Part shown: positions 44,639 through 52,240 of the stretch, piece after piece
Position numbering within the stretch: position 1 is the stretch's first letter
Layout: every line of letters begins with the position of its first letter
Assembly (NCBI GenBank): GCA_965237995.1
Contig: CBDEGO010000006.1
Coordinates: 372,001-436,000 of the forward strand
Direction of reading: 5' to 3'
From: JAAELZ01 sp965237995
GTDB lineage: Bacteria > Pseudomonadota > Gammaproteobacteria > Arenicellales > Poriferihabitantaceae
Length of the DNA stretch: 64,000 nucleotides
Made by a program: the position numbers and the translations under genes
The notes under the pieces: model-generated
Seen by the model: the letters and a program-made list of their open reading frames with translations, nothing else
What the model was told of the DNA's origin: nothing
Database searches by the model: none

Positions 44639-45646
44639 TTAAGCAATTAATTCATTAATCGTATTGTCTAGGTAATCGGCAAACGCAGTGCCATTCCTCG
44701 GAGAGGCCACACAATGCCCCCAAGGTGATTCAAACACGCGTAGTTCTCCATGTGTTAACCACTGTGCTTCCAGTTCGTTGTCAGCAGGCTGAAAATACAA
44801 ATCATTATCACAGGCAATCACGATGGTATTAGCGCTAATCGCTTGCAACGCTTGCTCAAAGTTGCCGTTATAGAGCGCGTTATCACTAATGTCTCCCGCT
44901 TGCCAAGTGGCAAGTTTGGCTAACAAATTATTGGCGTCCCACTCTAAATGCCCTTGTTCCCAATCGGCTAACAGGTCTTCTGCGGCTTCAAAACCAAGGT
45001 CTCGATGGTGCTTTTCTCGATAAAAAGTTTGCGAAAACGCCCAGCCCGCATACACTCGTCCAAATGCCATCAAGCCTTTACGAGGTGGTTGGGTGTAGCA
45101 TCCATCTTTAAAGTCGCCGTCTGCTAACAGCGCTGCTTTAACTCCTTCCAGAAACACAATATTGTGTGGCGAGGTTTTGGCTGAAGCGCAAAATGGGATA
45201 CAGTTTTTAACTCGGTCAGGAAACTGCGCCGCCCATTGGTAAGCTTGACAGCCTGCCATAGACCAACCGGCAACCAACAGTAGTTGTTCTATGCCCAAGG
45301 CTTCGCTCAATAAACGTTGTTGGCAGGCGACGTTATCCCATAAAGTCACCAAGGGGAATTTGCTTCTGTCAGCGGGGGCCACTGTATTACTCGGTGAAGA
45401 AGAATAGCCATTTCCAAACAAGTTGACCGACACAATAAAGTGTTTGTTAGGGTCTATCGCTCGGTCTTTTCCAAAAAAACCTTCGTTGCGGTCATGCCAA
45501 CCCGTGTAGAACGTCGGCAACAACACCGCATTGTCACGCGCGGCGTTAAGCGTGCCATAAGTTTTATAGGCTAACTGCGCATCGGGCAGTACGTTGCCCG
45601 ATTGCAATTCAACATCGCCTAAGCGAAAGGTTAGATAGTCCGCCAT
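44639..45646 (-). CDS. Alpha/beta hydrolase, MetX (homoserine acyltransferase)-like
   Basis: A 335-residue alpha/beta-fold protein in the homoserine-O-acetyltransferase superfamily. It has the nucleophile serine in VAGWSMAGCQAYQW and the late histidine in SPWGHCVASPRNGTAF. The first residues (FRLGDVELQSGNVLPDAQLAYKTYGTLN) are typical. True MetX proteins have a different context, so it is more likely to be a hydrolase or acyl-transferase of the catabolic cluster. Gaps to its neighbours are 15 and 23 bases. Confidence 0.85.
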   Translation of the reverse strand: MADYLTFRLGDVELQSGNVLPDAQLAYKTYGTLNAARDNAVLLPTFYTGWHDRNEGFFGKDRAIDPNKHFIVSVNLFGNGYSSSPSNTVAPADRSKFPLVTLWDNVACQQRLLSEALGIEQLLLVAGWSMAGCQAYQWAAQFPDRVKNCIPFCASAKTSPHNIVFLEGVKAALLADGDFKDGCYTQPPRKGLMAFGRVYAGWAFSQTFYREKHHRDLGFEAAEDLLADWEQGHLEWDANNLLAKLATWQAGDISDNALYNGNFEQALQAISANTIVIACDNDLYFQPADNELEAQWLTHGELRVFESPWGHCVASPRNGTAFADYLDNTINELIA

Positions 45647-45661
45647 TGCTATTGAGAAATT

Positions 45662-47086
45662 CTAGTAAAGGCGCAGGTATTCTTGCACTTCCCAATCGGT
45701 GACCGTTTGATGATAGCGCTCCCACTCATCAACTTTATATTGTAAGAACGAGTTAAGTAAAACGGGCCCTAACACGCTTTTAGCTAACTCACTTTGCGAC
45801 AAATATTCAGTTGCCTCTAACAAATTGCGAGGTAAGGGGGTTAGTTCGCGCTGTTGTTTCTCTTCATCGTCCATTACGTATAAGTCTTCGTCTAACGACT
45901 TACCGGGGTCGACTTGGTTGACAATGCCATCTACCGACGCAGCCAACATCATGCCCAAGCCTAAATAAAAGTTCATGCACATATCCGCGGCGCGGTTTTC
46001 AATCGCAAACCGACTTTGTGGTAAGCGTAACATGGCGCTTCGGTTGTTACGTCCATAAGCCATATGTGTCGGCGCCCAAGTATAGGTGCCACCTTCAAAG
46101 CCGCCTACTTTCGGCACCAAGCCGTTGTATGAATTTACGGTACAACAGGCTACAGCAGTGATTGCGCCGCCGTGTTTTAGTATGCCGCCAACCGCGTTGA
46201 GTGCCTGTTTAGTCCAGTCACCTTCTCCATTGTCATAAATATTTTCGCCCGGCTTATCGATTAACTGCATCGATGTATTCATGTGCGCGCCAGAACGCCA
46301 ATCACCTGTTGTTGGCTTGGGCATATAAGTGACAAAAATACCGTGCTTTTTTGCGACTTCTTTGAGCAACACCCGCAAGAAAGTCATGCGATCAGCCATA
46401 GTCAGTAGGTCAGCGTAATGAAAATCTAATTCAAACTGAGAATAGGCGCCTTCGGCCACTACATCATGCACGTTCCAACCTAAGTCTTCCAGAATATCAA
46501 TCAACTCACCCAAAAACGCCATTGAATCAAGTGAGTACTCAACATCGTAACCAAAAGCTTGGCGACGCGGGCGCAGCCCTTCGCCTGGCATTGGGTCATC
46601 ATCAAACGCTTTTACTGGTTGGTTGTTTTCATCCCAGCGCATGGTAATAAACTCAGGCTCTACTCCTGCGTACATGGCATAACCTTGTTTAGCCGCTTCA
46701 TGAATCTGGCGCTTCATTGCCTGTCGCGGACATAGGTTATAAGGCTTATCTTCCCACCATAAATCAGAAAACACCCAAGCGATGGTTTTGTCCCAAGGGC
46801 AAATAACAATGGTGTCGATGTCAGGCAGTGGCACTTGGTCAGAATCAGCGGGGCCAAGTTCAGGCACAAATGAAATGGAGTGCACTGCAAACTGCGGGCC
46901 TTTACCCATGCACAGCAATTCAAAGTCACTGATCGGTACGGGCTTGGTTTTCGGCACACCAAACATATCTATCCAGCAAGATAGAATATATTTCACACCA
47001 GCGTCTTGCAGCTTTTTCTTTTCTTCTTTTAGGCGTTTTGGGTTTGGCAGGGCATCTTTAAAATGTTCGTAATAAGTATTGCTCAT
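45662..47086 (-). CDS. Glutamine-synthetase-like ligase (type III GlnT / gamma-glutamylamide synthetase type)
   Basis: A 474-residue glutamine-synthetase fold enzyme. Grasp region: GVEPEFITMRW and EGAYSQFELDFHYADLLTMADR, and the ATP/glutamate site HGIFVTYMPKPTTGDWRSGAHMNTSMQL. It resembles GlnT, the gamma-glutamylmethylamide synthetases and the aniline/isopropylamine gamma-glutamylating enzymes, which join an amine to glutamate. I start at the ATG at 47086 with AGGAGAGA eight bases upstream, not at 47131. As the first gene of the operon it would activate or capture an amine ahead of the oxygenase. Whether the substrate is ammonia or an amine is not seen. Confidence 0.88.
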   Translation of the reverse strand: MSNTYYEHFKDALPNPKRLKEEKKKLQDAGVKYILSCWIDMFGVPKTKPVPISDFELLCMGKGPQFAVHSISFVPELGPADSDQVPLPDIDTIVICPWDKTIAWVFSDLWWEDKPYNLCPRQAMKRQIHEAAKQGYAMYAGVEPEFITMRWDENNQPVKAFDDDPMPGEGLRPRRQAFGYDVEYSLDSMAFLGELIDILEDLGWNVHDVVAEGAYSQFELDFHYADLLTMADRMTFLRVLLKEVAKKHGIFVTYMPKPTTGDWRSGAHMNTSMQLIDKPGENIYDNGEGDWTKQALNAVGGILKHGGAITAVACCTVNSYNGLVPKVGGFEGGTYTWAPTHMAYGRNNRSAMLRLPQSRFAIENRAADMCMNFYLGLGMMLAASVDGIVNQVDPGKSLDEDLYVMDDEEKQQRELTPLPRNLLEATEYLSQSELAKSVLGPVLLNSFLQYKVDEWERYHQTVTDWEVQEYLRLY

Positions 47087-47162
47087 TATTCTCTCCTCTA
47101 GTTTTTCTAAATGGGTTTCTTGAAGCCTCAACGTAAGGTTGCGTAGGGCCTACTATGCGGTT

Positions 47163-47687
47163 TCATACCGATTGACGTTTAAGCAAAAATTGGTTTTTAA
47201 ACATCTCAATCGCTGTCATTATTTCAAATTGATCAATATCTTCTTGGTTAAAGCAGTGGTGTTCTAAAAAAGTTTGAAAGGCTTCACCAGACTCACAAAC
47301 GACTTCAATCATTAAGTCAAAGCGGCCTGACACCCACACTACATAAACCACTTCACTAAATTGCGACAGGCGCTCGGCCACCATTTTTGGGCTGGCTACA
47401 TTGGATATTTTAATGCCGATCATGGCGTCAGCTTGGTAGCGAATCGCCATTGGGTCAGCTAGTGCAACAATTTTTAGCACGCCGGCTTCCTTCATCCATT
47501 GCACGCGATTGCGAATAGTGCCTTCTGATACGTCTAGCGCCTTAGCAATATCCTTAAATGGCATGCGGCCATCATCTTGCAAGAAGCCAATGATTTGCTT
47601 GTTTAGGCCATCATAGGCAGATGACTTGCCAATGGGTTTCTCGGCTACGGATTGCGTGCTAGTAGGCACAGGTTTTAATTCGGCCAA
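47163..47687 (-). CDS. Lrp/AsnC-family transcriptional regulator
   Basis: A 174-residue regulator with the AsnC helix-turn-helix at about 27-75 (LNKQIIGFLQDDGRMPFKDIAKALDVSEGTIRNRVQWMKEAGV) and a C-terminal RAM/effector domain at about 85-165. It lies 76 bases upstream of the glutamine-synthetase-like gene in the same direction and is divergent from the desaturase gene. A perfect inverted repeat in front of it (47715-47754) is a probable operator. The N-terminus is longer than in most AsnC proteins by about 24 residues. Confidence 0.92.
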   Translation of the reverse strand: MAELKPVPTSTQSVAEKPIGKSSAYDGLNKQIIGFLQDDGRMPFKDIAKALDVSEGTIRNRVQWMKEAGVLKIVALADPMAIRYQADAMIGIKISNVASPKMVAERLSQFSEVVYVVWVSGRFDLMIEVVCESGEAFQTFLEHHCFNQEDIDQFEIMTAIEMFKNQFLLKRQSV

Positions 47688-48009
47688 CGGGTTTCTCTAT
47701 TTATGCATATCGCAAATTATTTTGACAGTAGTTGCCTTTATTGTCAAAATAATTATAAAAAAATACGTATTATGTAATTATTATATGATTTGGTGCGAAT
47801 TAAGTATATTTTCGACTCTTAATATTAGATTCGCTGCCGCTTCAACTAATGTATAGCTACTGGCCCGCTCAAGTAGGCTTAGCACAAAGGTAGCTTTAGA
47901 TTAAAGCCAGCAGATGGCAACGTCACCTAAGTAACTGAAATTAGCTCCTGTCAAATACTAGCTTGTAATGATAAATTGCGCTCATCAACGAATTGGATGA
48001 ATTTTAAAC
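47688..48009. other. Divergent intergenic region, AsnC gene to desaturase gene
   Basis: A 322-base AT-rich control region. Besides the inverted repeat at 47715-47754, I see several runs of A/T and a direct start of the plus-strand desaturase message near 47950. No further reading frame worth calling. Confidence 0.5.
47715..47754. promoter_or_regulatory. 13-bp inverted repeat, probable AsnC/Lrp operator
   Basis: Arms AATTATTTTGACA (47715-47727) and TGTCAAAATAATT (47742-47754) are perfect complements with a 14-base spacer. The left arm starts 28 bases upstream of the AsnC-type gene start. Its location between two divergent transcripts suggests control of both, including the desaturase. Confidence 0.65.
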
Positions 48010-49065
48010 ATGCCAACCGAACCCAGTCATACCGCATCGTCAGATGCCCCTACCAATGCCGCGTCTTCCGGCGTAACGATAGATCGCAAACTTTATAAGT
48101 CACTGGCCAAGCGTTCCGATAAACCTGGGCTAATCTGGTTGGCGCAATGGGCGGTGTTGCTGCTAATAACCGGTAGTTTGCTGTCTTGGTCTTTAGGCGC
48201 TTGGTGGGTAGTGCCTGCCATGCTAGCCTATTCCATTGCCTTAATCGTACCCACCTATTCGATTAGTCATGAAACCGCGCACGGCACGGCTTTTCGCACT
48301 CGTAAGTTGAATGAAGTCGTGTTGTTTATCAGCTCAATAATCTATTTCGAAGAAGGCTTGCATCGTCGTTACGCGCACACCTCGCATCACACCCATACTT
48401 ACCATATTGGTAAAGATGCCCAAATTCCCTATGCCTTGCCGATGACCTTTAAAGAATGGCTGTTGGAATTCACCAACGTGGGGTATTACGGTTATTATTT
48501 TAAGTTGTTAATCAATAATGCCTTGGGCCGATTCTCGCCTAAAGTGCTTGAATACACCCCCGAAAGCCAATTAGGCCAGCTGAAGTGGAGGGCACGCGCT
48601 TATCTGGCTATTTATGCATTTTTAATTAGCTTGGTGGTATTCGGCACACTTTGGCCGCTTATCTTTTTGTTTATCCCAAGGTTAATCGGCGGCCCTGCCA
48701 TGGTGTACTTCACTATTTTGCAACACGCAGAGCTGCAAGAGAACTCGCCTTCGATACTGCAATCTACCCGCTCATTTGCCACCACCAACAGATTGGCACA
48801 GTTTTTGTATATGAACATGAATAACCACGTAGAGCATCACCTGTACCCACAGATTCCGTTCTATTCATTGCCCAAACTGAGGGAAGCAATAAAAGACCAG
48901 TTGCCGCAACCCGACCCAGGGCTATGGCGAACTAACCGAGAATTGCTATCAGTTGTAATTCGACGTTCGTTAGGGCGAAATACTCAAGCAACAAGCATTC
49001 GCCAAGCACCGCATATGATCACAGAGGGTAAATTTACCCCCATCGCTCAAGCGAATATGCGTTAG
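48010..49065 (+). CDS. Fatty-acid-desaturase-like membrane di-iron oxygenase
   Basis: A 351-residue integral membrane di-iron enzyme. Three histidine boxes: HETAH (87-91), HRRYAHTSHH (118-127) and HVEHH (273-277), with about four hydrophobic segments. The family covers fatty-acid desaturases, alkane hydroxylases and other small hydroxylases; the compact HRRYAHTSHH box is more like hydroxylase-type members, but that cannot be decided. It is divergent from the AsnC regulator and probably under the same operator, so it may add a further oxidation step to the catabolic cluster. Residues 39-67 are repeated as a DNA fragment at 51968-52050. Confidence 0.88.
   Translation: MPTEPSHTASSDAPTNAASSGVTIDRKLYKSLAKRSDKPGLIWLAQWAVLLLITGSLLSWSLGAWWVVPAMLAYSIALIVPTYSISHETAHGTAFRTRKLNEVVLFISSIIYFEEGLHRRYAHTSHHTHTYHIGKDAQIPYALPMTFKEWLLEFTNVGYYGYYFKLLINNALGRFSPKVLEYTPESQLGQLKWRARAYLAIYAFLISLVVFGTLWPLIFLFIPRLIGGPAMVYFTILQHAELQENSPSILQSTRSFATTNRLAQFLYMNMNNHVEHHLYPQIPFYSLPKLREAIKDQLPQPDPGLWRTNRELLSVVIRRSLGRNTQATSIRQAPHMITEGKFTPIAQANMR
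48126..48208 (+). repeat. 83-bp repeat, copy A (inside desaturase gene)
   Basis: Intact copy of the segment repeated at 51968-52050, coding for residues 39-67 of the desaturase. Confidence 0.9.
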
Positions 49066-49302
49066 GGGGAATACAAATATTGGAGCGTATGCCTACCCCC
49101 TGAAGCTGCTGTGTTGCTCGAAATGAGTAGAAGCGATTTGGTTAATTGTGACTACTAATCACGCTTCGATTCAATCGTAAAAAGCTGAAATATCGAAGAT
49201 AAGCCCTCATAAACCGCTATTTAGTGGGGCAGAATAGTTTTTATGTAAAGTAAATGAGCGCGAATTCATAGGGAGCTATATTTTTCTAGATTAGAATTCA
49301 AT

Positions 49303-51702
49303 TCATGGTATCAACGATCGTTCAGCAACACCGATACTGCGTGATAGCGCATTAAATTGCTCTGGATCTTTTTCGAATATTTTATCTAATACATAGTTAG
49401 CTAACGTCGGGATCTCAGGCACTTCGATTGGCTTCATACTTCGATCGAATATACTTCCTAGATGGGAAAGCTCATTTGAGATTCTCCCTGATACCACTCC
49501 TGCCTGAGTGTCAGAACCAAAGAACATTTTAAGTCGTTCCTTATCGCTTTCGTCAGATGGATATTTATAAAATAAATAAGCTTCTAAGAACTTTCGTAAG
49601 TTGTTACCAAAGTTATAGAATATTTCATGTGGATCTGATTGCGAAGCATTCGCACATTTTACGATCTGTTCAAACAGATAATTGAACTCCGTTGAATATT
49701 TCCGTAAGTAATCAGGTAACCTTTTAATCACACTTTTTTTATCAGATTCTCTCTCAATAAGAAACTGCTCGCGTTGATTTTTTGGGCTTTCGAGTTGTTT
49801 AAGGTATTTTAGAAAATCTAAGTTGTGTGTAGAGATGAAAATTTGATCGTGAGGAAATATTCTTTTACCAGAGGCGTCTTTGCCCGTAGAGCTTACAATT
49901 TGACTTGCGATTAAGCTGTAAATAAAGAAAACATGATTGCTATCTAAACTGGAAATTGGATCATCGATATAGATAATGAGTTTTTTGCCCTGAGTTTCCG
50001 GTTCTTCCAACTTTGCCATAAAATAGCAAAAGGCGATGATACTGCACTCCCCTTCACTTAAGTTGTGCGCTAAAACGCCATCACGTTTGATACTAAATTT
50101 GAAAATCTTAGTATCATCATCAATTTGTTCTGCATCAAGGCGAATTCCACCATGTCCAAAATGGTGACTTAGGTACTCGTTTACTTTCTCCGCACCTTTG
50201 GTTTCATCTTTTAATAAAACTTTGAGTGCTTCTAAACGTTGCTGTGCTTGGCCTACCGTATTTAGGGTTTGGACAGTTTCACTAGCAGCAGCTATTAAAG
50301 CTGTTTTCTTAACAGTAACACCAATAACACTCGCCTTATAATCAATATCACGATGGAAGGCTGCTACTTCATTGAGGGTTAACGCTCGCTTTGCTTCCTT
50401 TTTCGATTGATCGATAGAATCGGTATGAGTGTTGTTAGTTTTTATAACCTTGTTTAGAGACGTGATTAGCGCCGTCAAGTCGGCACCTTCTATGGCTGGA
50501 TCTATAAACTCAAGCGGGTCAAAAATAGATTGTTTACGTGCCTCTAGTTGTGTAACTAAGCCGTCAACTTTAGCGTTATAGGAAGTTACCGATTCTTTGA
50601 TTTGTTTGAGCGTTGAGTTAAAGTCAGATTTTTGTAACTCATAAAACTCACCTTCCTCTGGTAAATTAAAGTTGTCGATAGAAAGCTTAAGCGCCTTAAG
50701 TGAAGAGACTTCTGCGAGTAACTGTTTTTCAAGCTCTTGTGATTCTTTGTTAAAATGTGCGTCTAGATTAGACCACAGTTCTTTGGATAACTCGTTTTTG
50801 CAAAAAGCACATTTTTCCCGTTTGCCTTCATGTAACTCACGGCCGCGTTTTACCCAGGCTTGCAACAGAGAATCTTCGAGCAGTTCTTGTATCGGCTGAC
50901 TGGTTTGTATTTTCTTTTCAGCTAACTCTTTAACTATTTCAGATCTTTCTTCAAGAGAGGGAATCGAGACTTCCAATTCATCTATTTCTTCCAATGGCGT
51001 TTCTTGTGCTATCTTTGAGAGTTCAATCACCTTTTCTTCATCAAGCTGATACTCATCTAAGGCACTCTCTACTTGTTCTAAATCTTTAGTGATCTTAATA
51101 ATATTATAGTTTGGATCACCGTAGATGCTGTTGTATTTAATGCCATGATTAGTATCTAGGGCCTTGGTTTTTAGTTTAGTGTCAAGGGCCTTGCTCTCAG
51201 CTAAGTGTTCTTGCTTAGCGGTTCTTTCAGCATTTTGTGCAATGAAGAGCTTTCCCAATAATGTATCAGCCTTATCTTCATTTCCTAAGTTTTCTTCGGC
51301 TGTTTCGATCTGAGTAGTCACCTCAACGTTCACACCTCCAACTATTGCGAACGGAGTCACATCGTTATTTTGATCACGTAGAAACCCTAAGTGCGTATCA
51401 ACAAAGTCTTTGTTATAAACGCGTACATCTAAATTTGATGTTGCTAAATTTACCGCATCATAGGTATCACTTCCAACCTGCACTTGATAGTCATGATGGT
51501 CAAATTTTTCTGGAGGCTGCTTGGTTTCAAGCGAACGGACAATCTTGGAAATCGTCGTCTTGCCAGAGTAGTTTCTACCATAAATGATATTCAGGTATTT
51601 GAATTCAGTTGGATTCCCTTTTTCATCACTATCGAGCGACGTCCAATCAAAGCCGTCGAAGCATCCCATGTTACCAATATTGATTGACTTTATTTTGGTC
51701 AC
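49303..51702 (-). CDS. rloC: AAA/ABC-type ATPase with zinc hook and PrrC/RloC-like anticodon nuclease C-terminus
   Basis: A 799-residue protein of the AAA_13 (RloC/PrrC-type) family. Walker A is GRNYSGKTT (42-50), the ABC signature LSEGE (548-552), Walker B LIIYIDDPISSLDS (575-588) and the H-loop STHN with H626. Between them lies a long coiled coil carrying a CxxC zinc-hook motif, CAFC at 298-301. The C-terminal domain has R703-x3-E707 (NNLRKFLEAYL) and H747 (NELSHLGS), the arrangement of the anticodon-nuclease triad R, E, H in PrrC and RloC. Such proteins cut tRNA on phage attack. No restriction-modification gene is near. The gene is AT-richer than its surroundings and stands alone. The ATPase and hook are clear; the nuclease reading rests on the triad and needs an alignment. 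Confidence 0.8.
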   Translation of the reverse strand: MTKIKSINIGNMGCFDGFDWTSLDSDEKGNPTEFKYLNIIYGRNYSGKTTISKIVRSLETKQPPEKFDHHDYQVQVGSDTYDAVNLATSNLDVRVYNKDFVDTHLGFLRDQNNDVTPFAIVGGVNVEVTTQIETAEENLGNEDKADTLLGKLFIAQNAERTAKQEHLAESKALDTKLKTKALDTNHGIKYNSIYGDPNYNIIKITKDLEQVESALDEYQLDEEKVIELSKIAQETPLEEIDELEVSIPSLEERSEIVKELAEKKIQTSQPIQELLEDSLLQAWVKRGRELHEGKREKCAFCKNELSKELWSNLDAHFNKESQELEKQLLAEVSSLKALKLSIDNFNLPEEGEFYELQKSDFNSTLKQIKESVTSYNAKVDGLVTQLEARKQSIFDPLEFIDPAIEGADLTALITSLNKVIKTNNTHTDSIDQSKKEAKRALTLNEVAAFHRDIDYKASVIGVTVKKTALIAAASETVQTLNTVGQAQQRLEALKVLLKDETKGAEKVNEYLSHHFGHGGIRLDAEQIDDDTKIFKFSIKRDGVLAHNLSEGECSIIAFCYFMAKLEEPETQGKKLIIYIDDPISSLDSNHVFFIYSLIASQIVSSTGKDASGKRIFPHDQIFISTHNLDFLKYLKQLESPKNQREQFLIERESDKKSVIKRLPDYLRKYSTEFNYLFEQIVKCANASQSDPHEIFYNFGNNLRKFLEAYLFYKYPSDESDKERLKMFFGSDTQAGVVSGRISNELSHLGSIFDRSMKPIEVPEIPTLANYVLDKIFEKDPEQFNALSRSIGVAERSLIP

Positions 51703-52240
51703 CTAAGACCTCACTACTCTAGGTTGAATTAATTGCATACAATTATAAGACACATACTCCTTTAAACTTAGATAGTTTAATAACATTCGATTATCTACTT
51801 TTTATATAAATTCCCAACGTTTGATTTAAGTATGCTGGTTAACCTGATTGAAATACAGAGTCTGACGCCTACAGCTTGCTTTTATTTATTTTCTACCTAC
51901 CCAACTTTTGCCTTATCGGTATCTTCCAAGTAACAGAGTAATCAAGGGGTCAGCCAACTTGATTGTGTGGGCTAATCTGGTTGGCGCAATGGTCGGTGTT
52001 GCTGCTAATAACCGGTAGTTTGCTGTCTTGGTCTTTAGGCACTTGGGGGGAAGGTCAAGTCCAGCATCGATATGGGGCTTCATAAATTTTATGATGTCTC
52101 AATACAGAGTTATTCTTCTCATTCTCATCAATACTTAATTTTAATAGTTACTGACTACAATTAAACTAAATCTCAAAACACAAGGATGGACCAGTTTTAA
52201 TGATACTATATAAATTGGAAAAACTGAGGATTAGAAGCAG
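51703..52240. other. Intergenic region, RloC-like gene to DUF1538 gene
   Basis: A 538-base region without a gene. It contains the displaced 83-bp desaturase fragment (51968-52050) and otherwise AT-rich sequence. The DUF1538 start at 52241 has GAAGCAGATG before it. No tRNA, repeat array or other element is visible. Confidence 0.5.
51968..52050 (+). pseudogene. 83-bp repeat, copy B: displaced fragment of the desaturase gene
   Basis: Matches 48126-48208 at 80 of 83 positions (differences at 51993, 52041 and 52047), in the same orientation and 3842 bases away. It covers desaturase codons 39-67 only and has no start codon, so it cannot be expressed as such. The edges are sharp on both sides. The two copies bracket the desaturase 3' part and the RloC-like gene. 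Confidence 0.85.

Noticed and set aside
49065..49115. AGGGGG ... CCCCCT pair after the desaturase gene as a terminator
   Set aside because: The loop would be about 27 bases and no T run follows; not convincing.
49066..52240. Restriction-modification or other defence island around the RloC-like gene
   Set aside because: No hsdMSR, methylase, integrase or transposase reading frame is present on either side.
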